64,000 bases of DNA from Vitellaria paradoxa (Eukaryota > Streptophyta > Magnoliopsida > Ericales > Sapotaceae). Positions 21,175 through 31,309 of the stretch are shown one piece after another. The DNA lies in assembly GCA_019916065.1 (NCBI GenBank), contig CM034233.1:40154862-40218861 (forward strand). Reading direction: 5' to 3'. A model generated the notes under the pieces. That model worked only from the letters and a program-made list of their open reading frames with translations. It did no database searches and was not told the origin of the DNA. The translations under genes were made by a program, and so were the position numbers. Each line of letters opens with the position of its first letter. Within the stretch, counting starts at the first letter, position 1.

Positions 21175-23240
21175 AAGCATGACTTTGGAACCTTACCCAA
21201 TTATGAGAGCATTTAACAAGCTTAAGGTCTAAAATATATCTGACATCATGAATTTCTTCTTTTTTGAGCTCCTAAGTATTTATGCAATTCTATAATTGGA
21301 GCAAGGAATTGATTGATGACCTTTTTGCTTTAGTTATGTTAAGGATTTCTTTGTCTCGATGAGGGTCAACTAATATACTATCTGTAGAAGGGGCAATTTC
21401 CTTTCCCATGTCAACCTTATTCCTATTAACATGATCATTTTCTGTAGGGTTAGCTTGAATAAAACTAACATCTTACTATTGATTAGAGGAGTCTTCTGAT
21501 TGATTTTTTTTCAAAAGGTACATGATTAATCTATGCAATCTCCTCCAAATTTTTGTTAACTTCATTGTCCTCGTCATTCATTATAAGGGCATTTGACTTA
21601 ACATTTGCCTGTGTCTTCTTTTTTAACTTCAATTTCTTATTCTTTTTAAACTTCAAAGGCTTAGGATGGGGAAGGCCTTGAAGCCTTTCAAACACTGAGA
21701 CTCGAGGCTTGCTTTTATCATTAGCGTCGGCAAACATTACCTTTTCTTGATCTGTGAAGATTGCAGGTTCTGAAAAGGTAGCTTTGAGTATGTCATTTTC
21801 TTGGTGAATAATGATATTCTTTTTGCCTTTCTTGGAGAAAAACCTTTTCTTTTTGGGATTCCAATTTGATGGACCAACTGAAGATAAAGTTAATCTCTAT
21901 GGTTGTTCCTTATGAATGGAAACATGCCTATTATGACTTCCATCCTCCTCGAATATAGTTATGATCACCAAACTTTTTGAAAATGATTGATTTTTTCTTC
22001 GGAGAGAACAAGTGTAATCTATGGTTAAAGTTGTCATTGTTTCTTGAACAGAATTTTCTTGAGTAGTCATCACTGCAACTTATTCTGATTGTTGTTGGTC
22101 CTTTACTGCATGTTTCAAAACAATTTTTGATTTCAAAATTTTTTGAGCAAAATTTCTATCACTTCCTTTTGAAGATGTCACTTTGACTTGGGCACTTTTT
22201 GCTTTTGATGAAGAAGGTAAAGTCACAGGCTTGACATTTTCCTTTTTCTTGCTTTCTTTTAAATTGTTTGTAGAAGAAAGTAATGATGGCCTGTTAACTT
22301 CGTAAAATTTAGCATCTGCACAGTCTACCTCTTCATTTCCAAAGGAATTAGGATCAGCAGTGATCGTCTTTTTAACTAACTCACCAATTTCTTATATCAC
22401 AAACTTGAAACATAGGTGCAGTGTTAAAGGAAGAATTTTGTTGGTATGGATCTAGGGATGCCCTAACAGTGCATTATTTGATGTATCAACATCGATAACA
22501 TAAAATAATACTAACGTATATAAGCCATCAAATTCCAATTGCAACTCAATAGTGCCTAGGCCTTTTTGTCCCATTTGATTAAATCCCTAAATTGTTAAAT
22601 TTGAAAGTGACAACTACTGAATTGACTTGCCTATCAATTGTAATATTTCAAAGGCAATAAATTTACAGCCAATCCACAATCTAGCATGATTCAAGTTATC
22701 ATAGTATCCCCAGTAACCATAGAAACATAAAGAGGAGGATTGTGATGCTCTGACCCAAGTTATAAATCATCATCAATAAAAGTGATACAGGCCATACATT
22801 CAATATAGAGTTCTCTAACTGGTAATAAATTAGCATTATCCATATGAAGATCTGGGCTGATTAAAACTTGAATCAATGTTTTTCTATGCTCTCTTGATAA
22901 TTGCAAAGCATCATAGACACTTAGAAGAGCAAGAATACACTTTAGATACGCCAAGACATCGTATTTAACTTAAGGTGATGCATTCCGAGAACTGGGTCCA
23001 GTAGTTATCTTGGGGGAATCTCCTAATCTTTCCTTTTCTGTTGAGTCAAACTTTGACGGCTCTTTTATATTAGGATTTGAAGAAACCTCTTAAGAAGAAG
23101 AAAACTTTTATGTTGCTGCTTTTGTGGTGATGAAAGACATCAACCAGAGCGCAAAGTTACTCATCTACCTCTTGATTTTGATTATCAATCTCTTCAATTC
23201 CAACCATACAACACTCTATACTTGCTTTATTTCTATCTAC
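21175..23240 (-). pseudogene. Tat gag-pol: protease region and linker, decayed
   Basis: After the LINE, minus-strand pol continues rightward in broken frames. The block 22760-22954 contains LKCILALLSVYDALQLSREHRKTL-type sequence that precedes the protease in Tat/Ogre polyproteins. Just downstream (about 22640-22740) a protease-like VNLLPL motif follows LDCGLA where an Asp-Ser/Thr/Gly triad is expected. A Lys-rich block (21531-21737) lies toward RT. Stops throughout. Confidence 0.6.
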
Positions 23241-24262
23241 TATTTCCTTTTCAAACAACTAATTGGCAAATAGTCAGCAATTGTTGCTGGTATTATTCTA
23301 TCAGGTTGAGTAGTTTTTTCCTCAAAATGAGTCTTAGGTGGAGGCTTTTTCCTTTTGTTCCTCTTTGTTGGTTTTGGCCTTTGAATTACCAGAGGTGGGC
23401 GACTTAAGGATTTTATAGCAGACAATAGCTTTTTCTTTGTCTGTTTGCTAAGACATGTTTGCCATTCACCAACAATTTCAGCTTCTAAATTGAAAGTATC
23501 TTTCCAAACTTGTGGATCGGATTCTGTCATAGCTTCGTTAACACTTTTAACTTCTGATTCGAATGTATCTCCTCAAGTATGTAAATCAGATTCTATCATG
23601 ATTTCATAGAGTGTCAGTATGCTAGGGTTGCGTGCACAAGGCATATTTGGATAAGCATAAACATAAGACACATCACCATCAACTTAGAATGCCACTTTGA
23701 TTGTCCTCTCAGAGAGGCAAACAATACGAATCAAATTATCATTTTTGTTTTCAACTAAGTACACATTTGAAGTTGCAACTAATTCCTTAAGAGAAGAGGA
23801 CTTTCAATTTCAAGTTCCCTATTTTTAATCATTACTTAAATGTTATTTTTCAAAACATAGCATTCTTTAAGTGGATGGCTAACAATCCTGTGATACGGGC
23901 AATACTTTGGATCACCAGTTTTATCAACCTCAAAAGTTGTCTTTAGTTTAGGCAATTGTATAGCTTTTTCTATCATCAATTGGCTGAAAATAACTTCCAC
24001 TTCATCATCATGGAGACCGTATTTCACTTATTTCCTTTCTTTGAAGAAGGTCTCTTAGTTTGTTCCATACCTTTACCAATTTCATTATCATTCTTTTTAA
24101 TAAAAGTAGCCATTGACTTTGCTTTCTTTATTGGGTTCTTTTTTTTAGTCTTTTTGTCATCTGAAGACTTTGACCTTTGAACTATACTTTTTTGTCAAAA
24201 ATTTTTTTTCTCAACATTACTGGCTTTTAAAACAAGTGCATCAAATGTTTGAGGTTTCGCAA
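23240..24262 (-). pseudogene. Tat gag C-terminal part, decayed
   Basis: The minus-strand block 23836-24027 contains YCPYHRIVSHPLKECYVLK, a Cys/His motif typical of Tat-group gag. A basic, Pro-rich block follows at 23240-23530. The gag sequence is cut at 24262 by a solo LTR and resumes at 27273. Confidence 0.7.
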
Positions 24263-24796
24263 TGTCACGCCCCAGATCTCGTAACCCAATGGGTGAGTGA
24301 TAAACACACACAACATGCATTAACATAACCAACCCATAATCAGAGCAATGCAACGTAAACCAGTGAGCCCGAGACATAGATAAGATAACATAAATTTAAC
24401 CTTGGCTAAAGTTAAGTCACAAACTTCCAACAATCCTCTCATTAATACATAACTCAGGCCTTAGGGCCCTTACAACCAAATCGAACATGTCCTCAATGTA
24501 CAATATTACAATTCCAAAAGAAATTTAAACTAAATAACCAAGAGCTTTGCTAAGCTTGGTAGGGCTCATGCACACCCTTCTAGTTCAACCCCATTAGCCC
24601 ACCTGATTATCATGGCCTGTACCTGCATCAAATTCTGTAGGGACGTGAGCACGGATCCACTTGTGCCCACGACCTCTCAAACAAACATATATGATATATA
24701 TTCCAAATGTGCATACTATTCATGGTGCACCTAGTTATCTCAATATGTTCTAGTGCCACAGCAATTTATCAACATAACTACATAACCGACATAGAA

Positions 24797-24821
24797 TATA
24801 TATATATATATATATATATAT
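24797..24821. repeat. (AT)n microsatellite
   Basis: Uninterrupted AT dinucleotides within the family-C solo LTR copy 3. A second run is at 26865-26892. Confidence 0.9.
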
Positions 24822-26159
24822 TTACACAACAAAATCATAAGAAGGATTAAGTTTCCAATTTATATTTAATCTTTGAAATTCCATGCATGTGTTCATATCA
24901 CATTTCAATTATCTCTTTGATGTTTAAGCATAGCCGACCACATAACCATATTTACAATATTTATTTTTATTCAATAACATCATAGTGCAGCATTCAAGTC
25001 TAATTATTTTCCATTATTAAATTTCCCAACTTTGTATTCAATCATATTCCATATCACATTATCACATATTCAACACTCAATCGCATATCCACATCCTCAT
25101 TACATTTGTTCATATTTCAATCATGAAATCACATCCGCAATACCATTATTTCATTATTCAATCACATATCCATAACCACACAATCCTCGGGGGTTGGGTG
25201 CATACACATTATCGTCTTTTATGGGCCAATACCCAACGGAAACGATAAATCGACGTTGTCGTTTAGGATCGCCGTCCAAGGCCACAAGGAGCTAAAACAC
25301 ACACAATGTTGTGGGCTACTAACCCACTGGCATTGACACCAAACCCTGCACAGGTTCTGGGTCTTTCAACCCGAGGGTAATCTCACGACCCTTCCTATTT
25401 TCGCACCCCACCACTGCCCTTGGCACACAAACAATCATTCATCACATTCAATACTATTCCATCACAATTCACATTCATCACCATAAACTTTCCAACACAC
25501 ATAACCACATTCCATTTCATCATGGAACTTAACACATTTCATCTCTACATTTCCTTTAACCCAAGCCTCATTTAATTTCCATCGCTTATTAACAAAAGTT
25601 CACATTTCAATTCCTTACAATCATATATTCACTATTCAGTTCATCCCAAGATTTACCACATATCAACACTTACCAACCTTATTAAACATTTAACATTTAT
25701 CAACATATATTATCTAACACCCATATCAATGTTACGGTTCATTCCATAGCTCATTACATATCACATTGATCAAACCATATTAAGCATTCCACATTTATCA
25801 AAATTATAAACATATGTCTCTTTGTTAAGTTCCCTTTTCACTTAATCGATCATAAGTTCAAATACTTCATCATTTAGTTTACACCAAGACATATTCACAT
25901 TTCTACTCGATTAAGACCCTTATCTCAAAGTAAGCTTCCAATTCATTTCATTCAAGGCAGCATTCATTCATCCTTACAAGTTAAATCCCATAGGTTTAAG
26001 ATAATCAACCCTTAATCACTTTTTAAGGCTCATTTCCCTTTTTAAATCAATAAAATTAATCAAATAAAAGTTTCATGTGAAAACAAGTTACCAACTCTTC
26101 CATATGCCCAAAGTAGAAAGCTAAATTAAACAATGTCAGAAAAGTGACCTTGGCTCAGT

Positions 26160-26257
26160 GGGCGCCCCACATAGACCATGGGCGCCCCTTGAGGGTCATG
26201 GGTGCCCCACGTAGGTTCATGGGCACCCCTCAAGGGTCATGGGTGCCACGGGCACCC
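26160..26257. repeat. Phased GGGYRCCC palindrome cluster in family-C LTR copy 3
   Basis: Units start at 26160 (GGGCGCCC), 26180 (GGGCGCCC), 26200 (GGGTGCCC), 26221 (GGGCACCC), 26241 (GGGTGCC) and 26250. Spacing is 20, 20, 21, 20 and 9 bp. It corresponds to cluster 2 of copy 1, inverted. Confidence 0.85.
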
Positions 26258-27024
26258 CTCTATTATCCGGAATGTCACTTTGTTCCGGTTCAAGCTCTAA
26301 GTCATGTTTTAGGTTCCATACTTCACCAAATCCGATACTTAACCTAATATCTCATTTTCTTTGGTTGTCTAGGACATAGAAGACTCTAAAAAGTCCATCA
26401 AAACCAATTTTAATTCATTCATTTCTTCCATACAAAAATCTTGGTTCAGCCCATACATATACATATACACATCCATTCATCCACACAAATTCCACCTCCA
26501 CGGTTTTCAAATCTTAAATAAATTTCATAGAAATATTTACTAGATCAAATACATCTCATATATGCTAAAATGAGACTAGAAATCCCTACCTTGAGCTTAA
26601 ACAAAGTGGATCAAGTGAAATGGTGAATACCCAGTTTTGGCTCCTAACTTTGGCTTGATTGATCTCTTCACCCTTTGATCTAAACAAAAAAAAAAAAAAA
26701 AAAGTACATGAAAATGTTCCTTAAGAACTCAATTTCAATCCCTTAAAATTAATTTACATTTGGCTAGGGTTTGAGCAACTTACCACCCCTTCAAATTTTT
26801 AGTTTCCACCTCCTCTCCCGGTTCTCCTTCAAAACCTCCAAAATCCCTCTCCTTTTCTCCTGAAATATATATATATATATATATATATATATCAAGCTTG
26901 GCTTAACCCCCAAGCATTCTACAGGAGCCTACTCCCTTTTCCCATACCCTATAAACCTAGGGTTTAGGTTAGGTCTCGGCTGTCAAACGAGAGGACACCC
27001 TACTATTGATTGTCTGTACAAGTG

Positions 27025-27092
27025 GGGCGCCCCTCGTGGACCACCGGCGCCCGTCCTAGAGCCATGGGTGCCGCTCATAACCTCGGGCGCCC
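27025..27092. repeat. Phased GGGCGCCC palindrome cluster near U3 start of copy 3
   Basis: GGGCGCCC at 27025, CGGCGCCC at 27045, GGGTGCC at 27066 and GGGCGCCC at 27085: spacing 20, 21 and 19 bp. It corresponds to cluster 1 of copy 1, inverted. Confidence 0.85.
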
Positions 27093-27272
27093 CTCAGCAT
27101 GCTCCCGAGTCAAAATGTTGACTTTTGAGCTATTTTACTAGTTTCTTCCAAAATTCACACCCCTAAGTCATCTTTAATGACTAATATAACTTAATTAACA
27201 TACTAACATGCCTAAAACATGTTAAAACCATCAAATTATATTAACATGAAAAATTCGGGGAATCACACGCAA

Positions 27273-29010
27273 TGCCTGCAAATGTTGGTATTTTTAGTAG
27301 AAAATTGTTAAAGCACATTTGAACAGCTAATTGTTTTGTCAATTTCTCTAAGTATTGCAGGTTCAAACTTCTTCATCATGTGATGAAATCATTCATATTT
27401 TCATTTGGCTTTTATCTAGCATCCACTAGATCTGTGATCAATATCTTTTTCTTTAAACTTACATATTGAGCCAAAAATGCCCATTTCTATATCATCCTAG
27501 GTAAGGATAAAACTTGGTTTAAGTTGTTTGTACCAAGTGAATGCTAATCCTTTAAGGGACTACACAAATTGCCTAATCAATAAGGCATCAGATTGAGCCA
27601 ACTCACCCCATGCAGAATAAAAATGAGCCAAGTGTTCCTTCGATGACCCATTAATTCCATCAAACTTTTCAAATTTTAGTTTTTGATAACCAGTTGGAAA
27701 CAAAAGGGTATCATAATGAGTGGAATATGGCTTACGATATCCAAACACTGGGGGAGTCAAAGATGCTTGTAACTCTCCGATTCCTTCAACTATCAATGCT
27801 TTGATATCAACCCTTGTGATTGATGTTTGGACCTCTTCATGCTAATTTGCATGCTCATATGAAGATATGCGTGCTTGATTGGCCACTTGAGTAGCCAAAG
27901 TAGCAATTTTAACATCCTTTTCGGTTAAACTTTGCTGCATTTTTTGTAGTTGCTCGTCAAGACTATTTGCACCAATCACGAGCACGAGTATGTCGTTGTA
28001 TTGGGATTTTTCATCAATTGTCAATCCCTTTTGAAACTCTATTGTTTAGTCAGTAGGAAAGTCATCTTCTCCAAACAAAGCTTTTAGATCTCCATAGAGA
28101 GGATTATCATAACTCACCATGGAACTAACTAGCTTTCGTCGACTTTCTAATCTACTTGATGTTGATGATTTTTGAGATATTACAGTTGATTGATCTCGAT
28201 TGTTTGAAGAAAGTGATTTTTCAGATATCACAATTGGGTGATCTTGATCATGTTATTTATTTAAAGCAATTGACTCCTCAGATGGAAATTTTGCAATCAT
28301 TTTCGCCCAAGATAGAGTAATAGGACCGGTATAAGGTTTTGCATCACTTGTGGATGTATAAAGCATCTCATGTCCATGATGCATTTCTTTTGCCAATAAG
28401 AAACCTGAAAAGAATGCCCACTTTTCCTAGAAGCTAAAAATGGTAATTGGATATATAGTAGCTTTAAGAGTGTCAGGGATTTAAGGCATTTCAATTTTTC
28501 TCATCAGTTCCTTATTGTTCTTTAACTTGAAAGTCTTATTTGTCTTAGTTGAAGTCGAAGGAACTTCAACCCCTTTGGCCTTAGAACTTGTGGCAATTTT
28601 AGTCTTTTTTGGGGATTATATAACTTTTATCCTTGAAGAGGATAAAGGAGTCCTCTCTTCTTCTTGGATAGATGTCACTATGACAGAAGCTATCGATGGC
28701 AATTCAATTGGAATAGACTTAATTAGAATTTGATTGTTGCACTGTTATTTTTTAGGACTGAAGTCGCCTTGGTATATTCATTATTGAAGGTTTTTAAGGC
28801 ATCTAATAGCAGAGTGTATTTGGAGGTGACTTGACCAATGGCTACAGGCGTGCAGTCAAACATGAAGGTAACACAGTACTCTCTCTTTTTGGAAGCTTTG
28901 TATGCCAAAGCTTGAATCGGATGATAGTGGACAATAACTCTCAATACCATGTGAAAAACGTGCAAAAGCAATACCAAAAAATTAATTTAGAAATTGGAGA
29001 TGAAAGGGAG
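27273..29010 (-). pseudogene. Tat gag N-terminal and central part, decayed
   Basis: The minus-strand block 27560-27796 contains GYQKLKFEKFDGINGSSKEHLAHFYSAW-type sequence, the start of the Tat-group gag core (consensus: pattern FDG...HxAHF). Upstream blocks at 27842-28024 and 28046-28231 carry Gln/Lys-rich and Ser-rich sequence expected of the gag N-terminal part. A further open block (28723-28977) near the primer-binding site has no family I recognise. Frames are broken between blocks. Confidence 0.65.
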
Positions 29011-29016
29011 AACGGG

Positions 29017-29034
29017 TCCTGCCTGGGCATGCCA
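29017..29034 (-). promoter_or_regulatory. Primer-binding site of Tat element
   Basis: The minus strand reads TGGCATGCCCAGGCAGGA just inside the 5' LTR, near other plant Tat-type sites of the form TTGGCAYGCCCAGTGGGA. The tRNA species is not assigned. Confidence 0.6.
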
Positions 29035-29483
29035 AAAATCATTTTAAGCAAAAATATTAAAAGAAAAATATTGATTGCAAAACATAATTTTACTCCTATT
29101 ATTAAATATCATAGAAGCTCTTATTATATGGGTTAGACCCATTCAAGATATGACATATCCCTTAATTATATCTCTTAATTTAAGGGAATACCCTTTGATT
29201 TCAATTACCTATTTATCACAAGTTCAATTCAAAATTAAGAGTGGAGATTTATTTTGTTTATTTTAAGTGGCTAAATCAAGATAAATAATCTTAACTACCT
29301 ACGTACACATGGTTGATAGGATTAAGTCATAAGATAGTTTGCAATGAATAAATCTATTGGTATATTTTTAAAGGGATGATTGGTTAATTTTTCATTTAAT
29401 AGCAATTATTTATTTATTTTTTTTGTAAACTTCTGGGTTCACAAGGGTTGTGACTATACTCATTGAAAAGAAAGTATATTTTA

Positions 29484-30070
29484 GATTAATTCTAATCTTT
29501 TGTAGATAAAAAGAAAAAAGAAAAGATAGCTATTTGTTGCTCCAAAATTTAAGCTGTTAAAGGCACACAAAAAAGAAAAAAACCTGGTCAAATCTAAAGG
29601 TTTAAAAGGTTTTTGATAATAATAAGCTTTATCATCAAAGTTCAAACTACCATTGCTATATAGCATCATCTTCTTCAAGTTTCAAATCTTATGTGATAGA
29701 GAGAGAGAAATCTCTACAAAAATTTGGACTTTGATACAATTTGTGTCAATGGAGAATCTTGATCTCCATTTTTTTGGGTCTTTAGAATACCTCAACTACC
29801 CAATCAATCAAGAATTTTAATTTCTGGAGCCACTCAACATGTTTGTTCATTTAAAACGTAAATTAAAAAAAAATCAAGCAATAGTGAGAAGACAATGCAT
29901 TTCAAGTGCTTGGAACATATTAAAATAAAGTTAGATTACACAAATAAAATTGAAGCATAATCCTAATTTCTTTATTAAAGCTTTAATATCTTCAAGGCCT
30001 CAAATTAATGCTTCTTAATAAAATCAAATTAAGAATTTTTTTTAATAATAAAAGCAAGAAATAATAATCT
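29484..30070. other. Inverted segment within Tat 5' LTR
   Basis: The reverse complement of 29484-29770 aligns with 8640-8920, and that of 29990-30060 with 8550-8620, while the flanks align directly. The sequence GATTAGAATTAA occurs inverted at the left border (about 29484) and direct at the right border (30151). See the findings. Confidence 0.8.
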
Positions 30071-30084
30071 TTTCTTTTTTCTTT

Positions 30085-30150
30085 GCCCCCAAGATATTGT
30101 AAATTATCCCCATTAATCCAAAATACACTTACTTACCAAAAAAAAAAAAA
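30085..30150 (+). mobile_element. Extremely 5'-truncated LINE tail with poly(A)
   Basis: GCCCCCAAGAT..., then a CCCATTAATCCAAA block and an A-run, matching the 3' UTR end of the LINE at 21092-21162. Only about 66 bp remain. It sits exactly at the right border of the inverted segment, followed by GATTAGAATT. Confidence 0.75.
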
Positions 30151-30750
30151 GATTAGAATTAAAGGGCAAAGGCAATTCTAATCCTAAATAGATTTTGATT
30201 CTAGATCTGGACTCTTTAAAAAGAGTTTATCAATTGAAAAATATAAGGTCTAGAGTCTCTAAAAGAGTTTGTAACTGATCATTATCAAATACAACAAGGA
30301 AAGGCAAAAGAAGGCAAAAGAATAAAATACATTGTTTATTCGCAGTAAAATTTTGAATAATCCTTCTTTCTTCCTATTTCATCTTCTTCTTTCTTTTTGC
30401 CTTATTTTCCTGCATCTTCTTTTTCTTTTTTCCTTCTTTTTTCTCCTTTTCTAATGCATTCGTAGCCTTTTATATATACAAGACTTACAAGGCTTCATCT
30501 GCATCACGTTCTCAATTTGTGAACGTGGCCAGTTGATGGACATGGGCAGTTGATGACCCCATGTCCTTTTTCTTTGCTTTTTCTTTTCTTTAAAAAAAAA
30601 TCAACATTTGTAACACACATATATGTAACATGTGTAAGTAAATATATATATTTGATTATTCATCTATTAAGGGAAAAAGTCCACACAGAAACTTTGGGGA
30701 CACTTTTTATTTTTTTGAAAAAAATAAAAATAAAAAATAATAATTTAACA

Positions 30751-30832
30751 AAGCTTATGGGCAGAGAACCCTACATGGCCTTGCTGGCAAGAAAACTCGC
30801 CACGAAGGATCATGGTAAGAACTTAGGCGGTA
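30751..30832. other. Short flank between Tat element and duplication unit 1
   Basis: Eighty-two bases without a recognised feature. The Tat element's flanking target duplication would be expected here (AAGCT follows the LTR), but no matching copy was found at the uncertain left end. Confidence 0.3.
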
Positions 30833-31018
30833 TGCTTAGTTTGGGCTAATTTGGCTTACAACTCCAAGCTTAGGCTAGTTCGGGTGAAATTCGAGTCAGA
30901 TTATAACATATTGGGCCATTTCCAGACATTCTAGGCAAGTTTTGAGAGTTCTAAGAGCTTTCTAGTTATCCTAGAAAGCAAAATAAAGTTTTTTGAGAGG
31001 CAAAATAGGTTTTGACTA

Positions 31019-31216
31019 TGAAAGACAATGTGATTGAGGTAATTTTCTATACACTAGATCAGTGTGTGTGAGTGGATCTATATACACTAAAGAATGTGAC
31101 TTTATAGTTTACATCGGTGATTGTTTGAGTGACCTGATGTCCACATACATCTCTCCACAATTAACAGATACTACGTACATTAATGTTACATTAGTACTAC
31201 ATTAATACTCCTAACA
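31019..31216 (-). repeat. 3' LTR of copia element, unit 1
   Basis: 198 bp, beginning TGTTAGGAGTATT on the minus strand right after the polypurine tract. Confidence 0.93.
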
Positions 31217-31230
31217 CTCCCCCTCAAGCT
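31217..31230 (-). promoter_or_regulatory. Polypurine tract of copia element, unit 1
   Basis: The minus strand reads GCTTGAGGGGGAGT, the common copia polypurine tract, ending at the LTR start. In unit 2 the same site (51077-51090) has one G changed to T. Confidence 0.85.
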
Positions 31231-31309
31231 GGAGCATATATACCATATGTTCCAAGCTTAGAACAAATAGCTCTCACTCTTGCTCCTCTTAAAGATTTAG
31301 TAAACAAAT

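Larger units (their letters stand above)
24263..27267 (-). mobile_element. Solo LTR, family C copy 3, target duplication CGCAA
   Basis: Reverse orientation: the minus strand starts TGTGATTCCCCGAATTTTTC at 27267 and ends GGGGCGTGACA at 24263. CGCAA lies at 24258-24262 and 27268-27272. It is 3005 bp, longer than copy 1 partly because of AT microsatellites (24797-24821, 26865-26892) and an A-run near 26683-26703. It has no internal region. It interrupts the Tat gag. Confidence 0.9.
8317..30750 (-). mobile_element. Tat-lineage Ty3/gypsy retrotransposon with antisense ORF, decayed and interrupted
   Basis: Related LTR copies at 8317-9507 and about 29045-30750 bound an internal region. On the minus strand its order is primer-binding site (29017-29034), gag, protease, RT, RNase H, integrase (ending 15940), 3' tandem repeats, an antisense plant-mobile-domain ORF, polypurine tract (9508-9520), 3' LTR. 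Gag-protease-RT-RNase H-integrase order is Ty3/gypsy; an antisense ORF and tandem repeats between pol and the 3' LTR are known features of the Tat group. Insertions: 11981-14650, 19590-21164 and 24263-27267. Every ORF is broken. Confidence 0.85.
29045..30750 (-). repeat. 5' LTR of Tat element, internally rearranged
   Basis: On the minus strand it starts TGTTAAATTATT at 30750. A TATA-like box (TGTATATATAAAAG) is on the minus strand at 30468-30480. It matches the 3' LTR in direct orientation at both ends but carries an inverted middle segment (29484-30070) and a LINE tail (30085-30150). About 200 bp (29780-29990) has no counterpart in the left LTR. The exact inner end is uncertain (29045-29075). 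Confidence 0.75.

Noticed and set aside
30550..30849. Plus-strand 99-codon ORF
   Set aside because: Lies in the Tat LTR and crosses its edge into flank; low-complexity Lys/Phe-rich translation of AT-rich DNA.
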